DNA from: an uncultured Clostridia bacterium
GTDB taxonomy: Bacteria; Bacillota; Clostridia; Peptostreptococcales; Anaerovoracaceae
Length of the DNA: 64,000 nt
NCBI GenBank assembly: GCA_938049335.1
Contig: CALIYX010000030.1
Location: 1-64,000 of the forward strand
Direction of reading: 5' to 3'
In this document: in pieces, positions 1-8,154 of the stretch
Position numbering within the stretch: position 1 is the first letter of the stretch
Layout: every line of letters starts with the position of its first letter
The notes under the pieces: model-generated
Databases searched by the model: none
Told to the model about the DNA's origin: nothing
What the model saw: the letters and a program-made list of their open reading frames with translations, nothing else
Translations under genes and position numbers: made by a program

Positions 1-257
1 TCTCTGAATTAAATTCATCATACTTGCTTCTTGATGAAGTTATGAAGAAATTAAATAACCTTGGCTACACTCTAGGAATGATTTCTGAAGAACTGAATAT
101 TTCAACCACACAGATAAACAATTATCTTGACTCATATGTTGTCCCTAATCTTCCCCTTCCTGAGTCCGTTGGTATAGCAATAAAAAATGACATTTTCCAC
201 ATGAATTTCATGCGAAAAATGTCATTTTTATTCATAGTCACCAACCCGATAGTTTAG
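1..257 (+). pseudogene. remnant of an ISL3-like transposase, open at the left edge
   Basis: The reading frame is open from base 1 and stops at 257; a TTG at 24 is not convincing as a start, so this is probably the tail of something cut by the window edge. Residues read as a helix-turn-helix (ISEELNISTTQINNYLDSY) followed by LPLPESVGI, which resembles the point in ISL3-family transposases where the HTH leads into the first catalytic Asp (LPE-x-GID). The expected Asp is not there: the frame reads AIKND and then low-complexity residues encoded by a hairpin. I infer an internally deleted, non-functional transposase. The family assignment rests on pattern memory only. Confidence 0.4.
183..229. repeat. 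14-bp inverted repeat (hairpin)
   Basis: Arms at 183-196 (AAAAATGACATTTT) and 216-229 are perfectly complementary. The loop contains a second CATG/CATG pair at 200-203 and 209-212. It lies inside the decayed transposase frame, so it more likely marks the deletion scar or an element end than a terminator for a live gene. Confidence 0.6.
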
Positions 258-289
258 AGATGGATTTTTCTAACCAACCCGATAATTTA
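241..289. repeat. two direct copies of a 16-bp motif, spaced 33 bp
   Basis: CCAACCCGATAGTTTA at 241-256 recurs as CCAACCCGATAATTTA at 274-289 with one mismatch. They sit just downstream of the transposase remnant and end 14 bases before the stop codon of the convergent MATE gene. The likeliest reading is terminal sequence of an insertion element, possibly from two nested or sequential insertions. Confidence 0.5.
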
Positions 290-302
290 TACTATCATTT
301 TT

Positions 303-1628
303 TCAGTTCGGATTTGAAATTGTAAGCTTATTTCTTTTTAAATAGTATCTATATGCAAGTCCTGAAACAATAGTGTCAAATGCGTTACCACAGCCAAACA
401 TTATAGCAATTCCTACAAGCGTTGGAATCCATATGCCATTTAGATACAGTATGAAGAAAGTGCCGTAGTAAAGTGAATTTGTTACCACAGACTCGAACAA
501 CATGTAGTTTGTTTTACCTCTTCCATAAAAAGTCGAGTCAAATACATTTTGAATTGCATAGAGTACATAGAATCCAAACAGAACCATGACGAGAGAGAAT
601 AATTTATCTACATCATTAAATCGCAAAATATACTGCATAAATGGTTTATATACCGGGATTAAAATCACCCATAGTGCACACACAAATCCTGTAATAGTAA
701 AATATCCCAAGGTATTATTCCGTATTGCATTTTCATCTTTAGCTGTTTCCTGCTTGATCAATTCACCCAGCTGTGTTATTGGTAGAAGCATCCAGCCCCA
801 TATAAAGTTATTTGCAACCCAATATGTGCCCTGTTCTCCAACCATGTTAACCATTCGTGAAACCATCAAAATATATGCTATATTTCTTACAAACGACTCT
901 AGCCCCGAAATTCCACCGATTTTTGCAAAGTCCTTTGCCCAAATAAATGACATTTTATCTTTATTTAGAATACTGTAACCCTGTTTTGCAAGTATAACAA
1001 TTACTGTAACAAACAACAATCCGTTAACAATAACATTTGAATATGCAATTCCATTTACACCCAAATTTGCGGAGAATGGCAATGTCGAAACAAGGAATGT
1101 GTCGAAAATAAGGCATAAGACAAGTTTTGTTACGGTCAAAATGTATATCAACTTATCTTCTCCAAGCGAAATAAGCGCAACTGAGCTGAAGCTTAGTAAA
1201 ATACCAAAGATATTTGCAATGCTTTCTATCCTTACATACTTTGCCGATTCAGGAATTATTTCCTTTGTTGTAGCCATTGCACTTAGCATCTGCTCCGCAT
1301 AAATTATTATAAAAATCGACAAGATTGAGTAAATAAGTAGAGATATCAAAAGTCCAGTTTTCAACCTGTTTATGAATTCATTTTTATTTTCAATAACTTT
1401 ACCAACAAAGAAAAACAGAGGTAGTATTATTGCTTCATTCACAATTTCGTAAATTAAATTTATCCAAGAGAGCTGTCCAGCAATTGAATATGCCCACTCC
1501 CCAGGCAGTTGCCCCAAAAAGAATGTTCGCACAGTTGTATAAATAGTTGGGCAAAGCCCCATTACAAGTAGTGCAACATAAAGACGCCAATTGATGTTTT
1601 TAAGTGATATTTCAATTCGTTTCATCAT
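303..1628 (-). CDS. MATE-like multidrug/Na+ exporter family protein
   Basis: A polytopic membrane protein of about 441 residues with roughly 12 hydrophobic segments, and the MATE-type arrangement of two similar bundles with polar segments near the middle. Family members exchange Na+ or H+ for cationic drugs or metabolites; the substrate cannot be told here. An upstream in-frame start (1688) would run back into the terminator hairpin at 1691-1708, so I chose the ATG at 1628, preceded by AAGGAAG; the adjacent ATG at 1625 has better spacing and is equally possible. It stands alone between the transposase remnant and the terminator of the next cluster. A polysaccharide-flippase relative is the main alternative. 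Confidence 0.75.
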   Translation of the reverse strand: MMKRIEISLKNINWRLYVALLVMGLCPTIYTTVRTFFLGQLPGEWAYSIAGQLSWINLIYEIVNEAIILPLFFFVGKVIENKNEFINRLKTGLLISLLIYSILSIFIIIYAEQMLSAMATTKEIIPESAKYVRIESIANIFGILLSFSSVALISLGEDKLIYILTVTKLVLCLIFDTFLVSTLPFSANLGVNGIAYSNVIVNGLLFVTVIVILAKQGYSILNKDKMSFIWAKDFAKIGGISGLESFVRNIAYILMVSRMVNMVGEQGTYWVANNFIWGWMLLPITQLGELIKQETAKDENAIRNNTLGYFTITGFVCALWVILIPVYKPFMQYILRFNDVDKLFSLVMVLFGFYVLYAIQNVFDSTFYGRGKTNYMLFESVVTNSLYYGTFFILYLNGIWIPTLVGIAIMFGCGNAFDTIVSGLAYRYYLKRNKLTISNPN

Positions 1629-1685
1629 TATCTTCCTTACCTTATAACTAAATAACATCTTACTAATTGTCCATGAATATACACA

Positions 1686-1708
1686 CAAAAAGCAGCCCTA
1701 AGGCTGCT
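1686..1708 (-). terminator. intrinsic terminator of the 15452-1718 gene string
   Basis: Arms AGCAGCC (1691-1697) and GGCTGCT (1702-1708) with a CTAA loop; on the minus strand the stem is followed by a run of five T. It lies 10 bases past the stop of the last gene in the string. Confidence 0.85.
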
Positions 1709-1717
1709 TATATATCT

Positions 1718-2296
1718 CTACAAAAAATCATTATGGATTAGTGTGCTCATGTATGCACCCTTCTTGAAGAAGGATGTGCTTACGCCCCATGCGACTGCTG
1801 AGCAAGCTAGTTCGCCAGCATGCTTTGCTTTGATGCTTCTGATGTCAATAACTATTCCGTGTGGATATAGCTCTGCATCTAGGTGCTGCTTTAGGCTGTC
1901 TGCACTGCCGGACTCTACCGCTTTGATTGAGCGCTTTGGATTTGAATCCCACCACTCATCTGGCTTGCAAAATGAGCCGTCCGCTCTCATCTCACCAGAT
2001 GACAGGCTCTGTGCACAGATTTCTCTGATTCTCTCTAGCATCTCCTCATCAATTATTCCGTCTTTGATTGAGTATGCATAGCATGCGCATGCTACTCCGT
2101 CGTCGTCTAGCTCTTTGATAAGATAAAGGTTTGATACGCCTCTTTCTGCGAACTTCTTCCACTTTGACGCCACCTTATTTAGGCGTGGATTTGTGTATAT
2201 TGATGAGTTTCCACTCTCTAGAGCTGATTCGAGCTCAGCTAAATTTACATTTTTCTTTTCCCAGTTGTCGATAAAGTTAATTCTTAAATCACTCAT
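1718..2296 (-). CDS. unrecognised 192-residue protein, last gene of the cluster
   Basis: No family recognised. The protein looks soluble, with no signal peptide or membrane segment. It is acidic in its first half and has several cysteines (CACYAYS near residue 70, ICAQS, SFCKPDEWW). The middle SFCKPDEWWDSNPK is the most distinctive stretch. The start ATG overlaps the stop of the upstream gene by 8 bases, so the two are almost certainly translationally coupled and likely work together. Function is unknown. Confidence 0.75.
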   Translation of the reverse strand: MSDLRINFIDNWEKKNVNLAELESALESGNSSIYTNPRLNKVASKWKKFAERGVSNLYLIKELDDDGVACACYAYSIKDGIIDEEMLERIREICAQSLSSGEMRADGSFCKPDEWWDSNPKRSIKAVESGSADSLKQHLDAELYPHGIVIDIRSIKAKHAGELACSAVAWGVSTSFFKKGAYMSTLIHNDFL

Positions 2297-2762
2297 TTGC
2301 TTTCCATCCTTCGTAATCTTCTTGCCAGCTGGCTAATGTATCACCATCAAACACGAGCATCGTGTCTCTGAACGGCTTTACATTTATCTCTGCAAAGAAA
2401 GGTCCTTTCTTACTGTAGTATGCAGAGATTCCTTTTCTTGATTTAATTGAAAACTGCACCTTGTAGATTCCTGCTGCGGCGAGAATCGATGGAGTTATGC
2501 GCTCTTCTGAAAAATATGCATCATCCCATTTTTCGCCGTCAGTGCTGATCTTAACATCGTAAAAGTCTCCGTATCCGTTGTTTATCTTTAGATAGATTTT
2601 GGATAGAATCCTGTCGCTTCTCATGCTTTTAATGGCCTTGAATGATTTCTTATACTGCCACTGCTTATAGCCTAGCCTTATCATGCTTAGGAAGAACAAA
2701 GCAGTTAAGATCGCAAATATTATCCACGGCTTTTCTTTTATAAAGCTTAAAATATTGTCCAA
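2289..2762 (-). CDS. unrecognised single-pass membrane protein, 157 residues
   Basis: One hydrophobic segment near the N-terminus (residues 13-28, WIIFAILTALFFLSMI) followed by a basic stretch and a soluble domain of about 110 residues predicted rich in beta strands, ending in a Trp/acidic tail. The start is TTG at 2762 with AAGGGA six bases upstream. It ends overlapping the next gene by 8 bases. It sits downstream of the TPR protein, so a membrane-tethered partner is plausible, but there is no functional evidence. Confidence 0.7.
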   Translation of the reverse strand: MDNILSFIKEKPWIIFAILTALFFLSMIRLGYKQWQYKKSFKAIKSMRSDRILSKIYLKINNGYGDFYDVKISTDGEKWDDAYFSEERITPSILAAAGIYKVQFSIKSRKGISAYYSKKGPFFAEINVKPFRDTMLVFDGDTLASWQEDYEGWKANE

Positions 2763-2828
2763 TCCAGTTCCCTTTCTTACTTAGCACTTGTATTTTATAG
2801 TGAATGTGACCTAGTGTCAAACACTAGT

Positions 2829-3929
2829 CTAGGAATAGCTTTTGTTCTTTTCAGCACGCTCTTCTTCGATGTTTCTCTGCACGAGCTTTATCTTGTTTGC
2901 GTACTTTTCCTCTAGCTCCTTTTCCCCTGTAATCTTGTATATTTCAACAAGTTCAGTCATTGCTTCGATGTTGCTTGGAGATAGCTTTAGCACCTTAAGG
3001 AAGGATTCCTTAGCCTTTTCAACATCGTCAATATTCTTGTAGGCAATTCCTAGGTAGTACCAGAGTGGCCACCAGTTTTTGAACCTTTCGCTTTCCTCAT
3101 AGGAAGAAAGTATATTAATTCCGTCAGCAAATCTATTTGATAGAATGCAGTTATATCCTGTCTCTATCAAAACGGGTTCCTCTAGGTCCGCAAGCCTTTC
3201 CTCTATTTCCTCTCTCATTGCCTTCTTTTCTTCACTCTCGTCTCCCTCTATTAGCGCAAGGAAGTCCTTCCAAGTCAGCTGAGCTTTGATGTAAAGACCG
3301 AGGTTAAGGTATGCGTATCCAAGGAAGTAGAATCCCATATCAAAGTCCGGCTTATCAATGGTCAGACGCTCAAACGATTCTAGCGCCTCAGCCTTGTATC
3401 TGCCAACGTAGTCCTCGCCCTCACCGATTTCATATGAATCCTTGCAAGCTCTAGCGTAGCAGTAGAGCGCATCTGATGACTTTGGATCTATCAAAAGCGC
3501 CGCACGAAATAGAATGCATGCGTAGTCGAAATCATTCTTTGATGCAGCTTCAATACCCTCGTTTATCAAAGGCTTAGCAAAGTCTGTACCGAAGGAGCGC
3601 CTTATGTACTCGACATAGCTATCGCGGAATTTAAAATTGATATCGCATCCGATGATGACAGCCATATTGTGTGCAATCTTGACATTTGTAAGGTTTGTCA
3701 AATCGTCCTTGCGGATAGGTACAGGTACATTTGACAGGATATCAAAGAAGTTGTTCTTCTTAAGATAGTTTTCGGACAGTTCATCAAAGATATAGTCCTT
3801 TGTATGAGGAAATAGAAATTCTCCTATTCTATCCTGAAGCTCCTGTGGCTCGCCATTTGCACCGGCTTTAGCCTTTGCCTTGCTCGCCTTAACGTCCTTT
3901 GATTTTGTATTTTTTTGTTTATCAGTCAT
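2829..3929 (-). CDS. TPR-repeat protein
   Basis: 366 residues with a Lys/Ala-rich disordered N-terminus (about residues 1-27), a helical middle and a C-terminal half of tetratricopeptide-like helices. Recognisable repeat cores are DYACILFRAALLIDPKSSDAL, GFYFLGYAYLNLGLYIKA and WYYLGIAYKNIDDVEKA. TPR arrays are protein-binding scaffolds, so this is probably an adaptor. The start ATG overlaps the radical SAM stop by 8 bases (ATGACTGA), implying coupled translation with that enzyme. Confidence 0.85.
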   Translation of the reverse strand: MTDKQKNTKSKDVKASKAKAKAGANGEPQELQDRIGEFLFPHTKDYIFDELSENYLKKNNFFDILSNVPVPIRKDDLTNLTNVKIAHNMAVIIGCDINFKFRDSYVEYIRRSFGTDFAKPLINEGIEAASKNDFDYACILFRAALLIDPKSSDALYCYARACKDSYEIGEGEDYVGRYKAEALESFERLTIDKPDFDMGFYFLGYAYLNLGLYIKAQLTWKDFLALIEGDESEEKKAMREEIEERLADLEEPVLIETGYNCILSNRFADGINILSSYEESERFKNWWPLWYYLGIAYKNIDDVEKAKESFLKVLKLSPSNIEAMTELVEIYKITGEKELEEKYANKIKLVQRNIEEERAEKNKSYS

Positions 3930-5463
3930 GGTTTAACTCCCATCCTTTTTTATTAAATTTTTTAACTGCATCCGGATTCATTGTCCTGATCAAATCCTCC
4001 TCAATTAGGTGCTTTGCCTCGCCAGCAGGAAGCCTATCCTTGTTTTCGCAGACGAAGGCATAGAGAATTCTGTAGATGTCCTCCTTACTGTGTGATTGCT
4101 TTTGAAATCCCTTCATGTAGTAGAAATCCGCAAGCATCTCGTAAAAGTCGAAGGAGCTATTTGATATCGAACGCTCGATAAACTCAATCGACCAAGTGAA
4201 TCCCCCGCGGTTATAGTAGAGGTCTAGGACTTTTTCTATCATCTTAAGCCTCGCTAGCTCCTTAGCCGAGATATAGCTATTGCTGATTACCTCGTAAGGC
4301 GCCCTGTCTCTCCATACATATCCGTGCTGCTTGCGCTCATCGTAGACCCTTGTTCCTTTAAGAAGCTTTAGGAAACCGAGCTGAAGCATATCAGGTCTTA
4401 AGCTGTAAACACGGTTAAATGACCTTGCAAAAGAATGGTAATTCTCGTGCGGAAGTCCGGCTATCAAATCGAGGTGCATGTGGATATTCCTTCCCTCCTG
4501 CAGCTTCTTCACATTCGACATCAGTTGATCGATGTCCGTATCTCGACCAATAGTCTTAAGCGTCACAGGATTTGTCGTCTGAACGCCTATCTCAAATTGA
4601 AACTGTCCCTTGCGAGCCTTCTTGAGCAGGTAAATCTGCCTGTCTGTCAGAAGTTCACCGCATATCTCAAAGTGAAAGTTAGTAATTCCATTATCGTTTT
4701 CTATGAGAAATTTCCATATTTCATACGACCTAGCTTCGCTGAAGTTAAATGTTCTATCTAGGAATTTTACCTGCTTAACCTTATTTACGAGAAAGTATCT
4801 GAGCTGTCTTTCGACCTTTTCGGTATCTAGGATTCGAAGACCTTTTTCGACCGATGAAAGACAGTAGCTACAGCGGTATGGACATCCCCTCACGCTCTCA
4901 TAATATATGACTTTGTCGCTCTCAAGCTCAAGGTACTCGTACGGAAACGGAAGCTGATTGAGATTCATAGGCATTGACAATTCGTTACATACGATTTCTT
5001 CGCCAGATCTATAACATAGTGATTTTACCTTTGCAAGTCCGCTTGCTTTCACATCAAAGCTAGGCTCTCCATCCTGCATGACAAGTGCCTTACAGAATTC
5101 AAAGAATCCGTTTTCTCCCTCGCCTCGAATGACAAAATCTATCCAAGGATTTTCTCTCATTAGCTCCTGCGTCTCAAAGCTCACCTCTGGTCCCCCGAGC
5201 AAAATCTTCGTATCTGGACAGGCCTTCTTTACCTCACTTGCGAGGATTTTGATTTCCTCAATGTTCCAGATATAGCATGAGAAGCAGATTAAATCATATC
5301 CACCTCTGACGATTTCCCCATAGACATAGTCACTGTCATTGTTGATGGTAAACTCCTGAAGGCTGATGTCAAGCCCCGAGCCTACTGAAACACCATACAG
5401 GTATTTCAATGCTAGGTTGGAATGAACATATTTAGAATTTAGTGTTGTAAGCAAAATTCTCAT
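3922..5463 (-). CDS. radical SAM protein with N-terminal B12-binding fold (DUF4080-like)
   Basis: 513 residues. Residues 1-130 have the Rossmann-like pattern of a cobalamin-binding domain (DLICFSCYIWN, ILLGGPEVSF, VIRGEGENGF), but I see no DxHxxG cobalamin-ligand motif. The radical SAM 4Fe-4S motif is C194-x3-C198-x2-C201, followed by barrel motifs EIGVQTTN and HMHLDLIAGLPHE. A DUF4080-like C-terminal region follows. Substrate unknown. An upstream in-frame ATG (5475) lacks a good ribosome site; ATG 5463 has AGGA five bases before it. It lies 17 bases after another radical SAM gene, so the two may act as a pair. Confidence 0.85.
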   Translation of the reverse strand: MRILLTTLNSKYVHSNLALKYLYGVSVGSGLDISLQEFTINNDSDYVYGEIVRGGYDLICFSCYIWNIEEIKILASEVKKACPDTKILLGGPEVSFETQELMRENPWIDFVIRGEGENGFFEFCKALVMQDGEPSFDVKASGLAKVKSLCYRSGEEIVCNELSMPMNLNQLPFPYEYLELESDKVIYYESVRGCPYRCSYCLSSVEKGLRILDTEKVERQLRYFLVNKVKQVKFLDRTFNFSEARSYEIWKFLIENDNGITNFHFEICGELLTDRQIYLLKKARKGQFQFEIGVQTTNPVTLKTIGRDTDIDQLMSNVKKLQEGRNIHMHLDLIAGLPHENYHSFARSFNRVYSLRPDMLQLGFLKLLKGTRVYDERKQHGYVWRDRAPYEVISNSYISAKELARLKMIEKVLDLYYNRGGFTWSIEFIERSISNSSFDFYEMLADFYYMKGFQKQSHSKEDIYRILYAFVCENKDRLPAGEAKHLIEEDLIRTMNPDAVKKFNKKGWELNHD

Positions 5464-5480
5464 CTTATTCCTCATTAAGG

Positions 5481-6353
5481 CTAGAGCAGCCTGAAGCGCT
5501 CATCCTTGAGCATTCCTCTATCCTTCATCGCTCTCTCAAGTTGAGCGAGCATCAAATCTCTATCCTCTGGCAAATTACCGCGAAGCGATACATAGTTTGA
5601 AGCGTGGTTACTTCTGAAAACGCAGCTCTTCTTTGGGTTTGCATGCTGCAATAGAAGGTAGGTTTCTTCGACCACCTCTTCACCGCTCAAAACCTCAAAT
5701 TCGCCTCTTGCTATCTCATCTGTTATCGAAGCCGACGGATCTAGCATCAGCGTCAAAAGGCTCACATACGATGCGTCCATCTCGCTAATCATCTCGCCCG
5801 TCTCTATTGCGTGCTCTCTCCAAAGCTCCTTACCTCCAAGTCCAGAGATAAAGGTAACCGATGTACGTATGCCGTTTTCCTCTGCCTTATGAACGGCAGC
5901 CACGGTATCCGCGCGCCCAGCGCCCTTGTTCACCCTCTCAAGCACAAGGTCGCTGCCTGACTCGGCGCCTATGTACGCAATCCCAAGGCCCGCCGCCGCA
6001 AGCCGAGCCAGGTCCTCAGGACTTTTGCGAATGATGTCCTGAGCGCGCGCGTAAATGCCTACACGGCTTACCTCTGGGAACAAAGCCTTGATATTCTCTA
6101 AAATGAACATCAGCTTGTCCGTTGATAAGCACATCGCATCGCCATCGCAAAGGAAGATTTTTTCCACATGCGAGTAGACGCTTCGCGCCTCAATCAAATC
6201 CTCTATTACTTCTCTAACATCTCTAACCCTGAACTGCTTGTCCTTGAACATGCTGCAAAAAGTGCATTTGTTGTAGGCGCAGCCTATTGTAACCTGAACG
6301 AGCAGGCTGTAAGCCTCGCTCGGCGGTCTATAGATATTCCCCTCGTATCTCAT
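5481..6353 (-). CDS. radical SAM protein with C-x4-C-x2-C motif
   Basis: 290 residues. The iron-sulfur motif is C25-x4-C30-x2-C33 (GCAYNKCTFCSM), a one-residue-longer spacing than the canonical CxxxCxxC; from memory this spacing recurs in a subgroup of uncharacterised Elp3/MiaB-like radical SAM proteins. Downstream motifs FLCDGDAMCL, AYIGAESGSD and TFISGLGG fit the radical SAM barrel with SAM-binding turns. The ATG abuts the argS stop codon with no gap, so it is translated from the argS transcript. Substrate unknown. Confidence 0.85.
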   Translation of the reverse strand: MRYEGNIYRPPSEAYSLLVQVTIGCAYNKCTFCSMFKDKQFRVRDVREVIEDLIEARSVYSHVEKIFLCDGDAMCLSTDKLMFILENIKALFPEVSRVGIYARAQDIIRKSPEDLARLAAAGLGIAYIGAESGSDLVLERVNKGAGRADTVAAVHKAEENGIRTSVTFISGLGGKELWREHAIETGEMISEMDASYVSLLTLMLDPSASITDEIARGEFEVLSGEEVVEETYLLLQHANPKKSCVFRSNHASNYVSLRGNLPEDRDLMLAQLERAMKDRGMLKDERFRLL

Positions 6354-8075
6354 CTACATACGCTCCGGTGCTTTCATTCCAAGCAAACCAATTCCTGTAG
6401 CAATAACTCTCTTTGTTGCGATTACAAGCGCTATCTTTGATATCTTCTCAACCTCATCATCAACGATGATGTGCTCATCGTGATAGAACTTATTGAAGCA
6501 CTGAGCGATATCGATTATGTGCCTTGTAATGATTGAAGGCTCATACTTTTCACCAGCCTGCTCAACAACTCCTGGGAAGGCATAGATAAGCTTCGTTAGC
6601 TCATATGCGCTGTCGGACTTTGATAGAAGAGCAAAGTCAACATTCTTAGGATCCTGTGCCTTAGCTACGATGTCCTCTCCAGCCTTGCGAAGTAGACTTG
6701 CACATCTTGCGTGAGTGTACTGAACATATGGTCCAGTTTCTCCATCAAAGTTGAGAATCTGATCCCACTTAAATGTGTAGTCCTTGATTCTGTTGTTTGA
6801 AAGTTCATTGAAAACAACTGCACCAATTCCAACCTGTGAAGTAATCTCCTCAAGGTTTTCGATATTAGGATTCTTCTCCTCGATGATTTCTCTTGTCTTT
6901 TCGATTGCACCGTTTAGAACGTCCTCAAGGAATACTACGCGGCCGTGTCTTGTCGACATAGTTCCTTCCTCTAGTCTAACCATTCCAAATGGCACGTGAA
7001 CGCACTGGTTTGCCCAGTCGTATCCCATGAGCTCAAGAATCTTAAAGAGCTGCTGGAAGTGAAGGTTCTGCTGAGTTGCAACAACATAGATATTCTTATA
7101 GAAATCGTAGTTTTCCTTACGGTAAACAGCTGCCGCTATATCTCTTGTAATATATAGCGATGAGCCATCTGATTTTTTAATCAAAGCTGTTCCAAGTTTA
7201 TACTCTTCGAGATCTACAACCTGAGCTCCATTTGATTCCTGAAGAAGTCCTTTGTCTGAAAGCTCCTTCTCAAATCTAGGCATCTTATCTGAATAGAAAC
7301 TCTCGCCGTTATATGAGTCAAACTCTATGCCTAGCATATCGTAAACTCTCTGGAATTCCTTGAGGCTCTCCTCACGGAACCACTGCCATAGCTCAACCTC
7401 TTCCTTGCTACCCTGCTCAAGCTTTGTAAAGATAGCTCTTGCCTCATCCTCTAGCTCAGGATGCTCCTCAACCTCAACGTGGAACTTAGTGTAGTAGCCT
7501 AACAAGGTTTTGATAGGTGAATTTATAACATCTTCGCGGTTTCCCCATCTTCTATATGCACAGATCATCTTGCCGAACTGAGTTCCGTAGTCACCGAGAT
7601 GATTAATCTTGAAAACATCGTATCCAAGTGCATCATAGATTTTGCTTAGTGAGTTTCCGATAACTGTCGACCTGATGTGACCGATGTGGAAAGGCTTTGC
7701 GATGTTAGGTGATGAAAATTCTACAATTACCTTCTTGTTTCCACCGATATCGCTTCTACCGAAGTTTTCCTTTTCTTCTAGAACCTCTGAAACAGTTGAC
7801 TTCATCATCTCTTCTCTAGAAACGAACATATTCACATATGCATTTACTGGGCTAATCTCTGAGAATAACTGCTCTCCCTGAAGCTTTTCCGCTAGCTCAG
7901 CAGCGATTAAATTAGGAGCCTTTCTCATCATCTTAGCAAGTCTAAAGCAAGGAAATGCGTAGTCACCCATGGACTGATCCTGCGGGATTTCAATCATTGA
8001 TTTGATTTCATCCTCAGTAAGTCCCTCTAGATTCTTAGCTATTATCTCTGCTATCTCTTTCTTAAAATCTATCAT
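6354..8075 (-). CDS. argS: arginyl-tRNA synthetase
   Basis: 573 residues, normal for class I ArgRS. It charges tRNA-Arg with arginine in the cytosol. The signature HIGH motif is at residues 130-133 (PFHIGHIRST), the KMSKS loop is replaced by the usual ArgRS variant (MSTRHGR), and the C-terminus ends in the conserved LGMKAPERM. An upstream TTG (8087) is less likely than ATG 8075, which has GAGG six bases away. No T-box leader is visible in the 79-base gap to mutS2. Confidence 0.97.
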   Translation of the reverse strand: MIDFKKEIAEIIAKNLEGLTEDEIKSMIEIPQDQSMGDYAFPCFRLAKMMRKAPNLIAAELAEKLQGEQLFSEISPVNAYVNMFVSREEMMKSTVSEVLEEKENFGRSDIGGNKKVIVEFSSPNIAKPFHIGHIRSTVIGNSLSKIYDALGYDVFKINHLGDYGTQFGKMICAYRRWGNREDVINSPIKTLLGYYTKFHVEVEEHPELEDEARAIFTKLEQGSKEEVELWQWFREESLKEFQRVYDMLGIEFDSYNGESFYSDKMPRFEKELSDKGLLQESNGAQVVDLEEYKLGTALIKKSDGSSLYITRDIAAAVYRKENYDFYKNIYVVATQQNLHFQQLFKILELMGYDWANQCVHVPFGMVRLEEGTMSTRHGRVVFLEDVLNGAIEKTREIIEEKNPNIENLEEITSQVGIGAVVFNELSNNRIKDYTFKWDQILNFDGETGPYVQYTHARCASLLRKAGEDIVAKAQDPKNVDFALLSKSDSAYELTKLIYAFPGVVEQAGEKYEPSIITRHIIDIAQCFNKFYHDEHIIVDDEVEKISKIALVIATKRVIATGIGLLGMKAPERM

Positions 8076-8154
8076 TTTACACCTCAATATTTCACTAATA
8101 TCATTTATATTACTGCTCTAGCGCCTAGCAAATCTCCTTTGCTACTGCTATGCC

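Noticed and set aside
1629..1690. A promoter for the MATE gene (TGGACA with TAGTTA at 17 bases)
   Set aside because: The -10 box matches the consensus too poorly to report.
8076..8154. A T-box leader for argS, or for pheS at 14517-14549
   Set aside because: The gaps are 79 and 33 bases, too short, and no T-box sequence (TGGNACCGCG-type) is visible.
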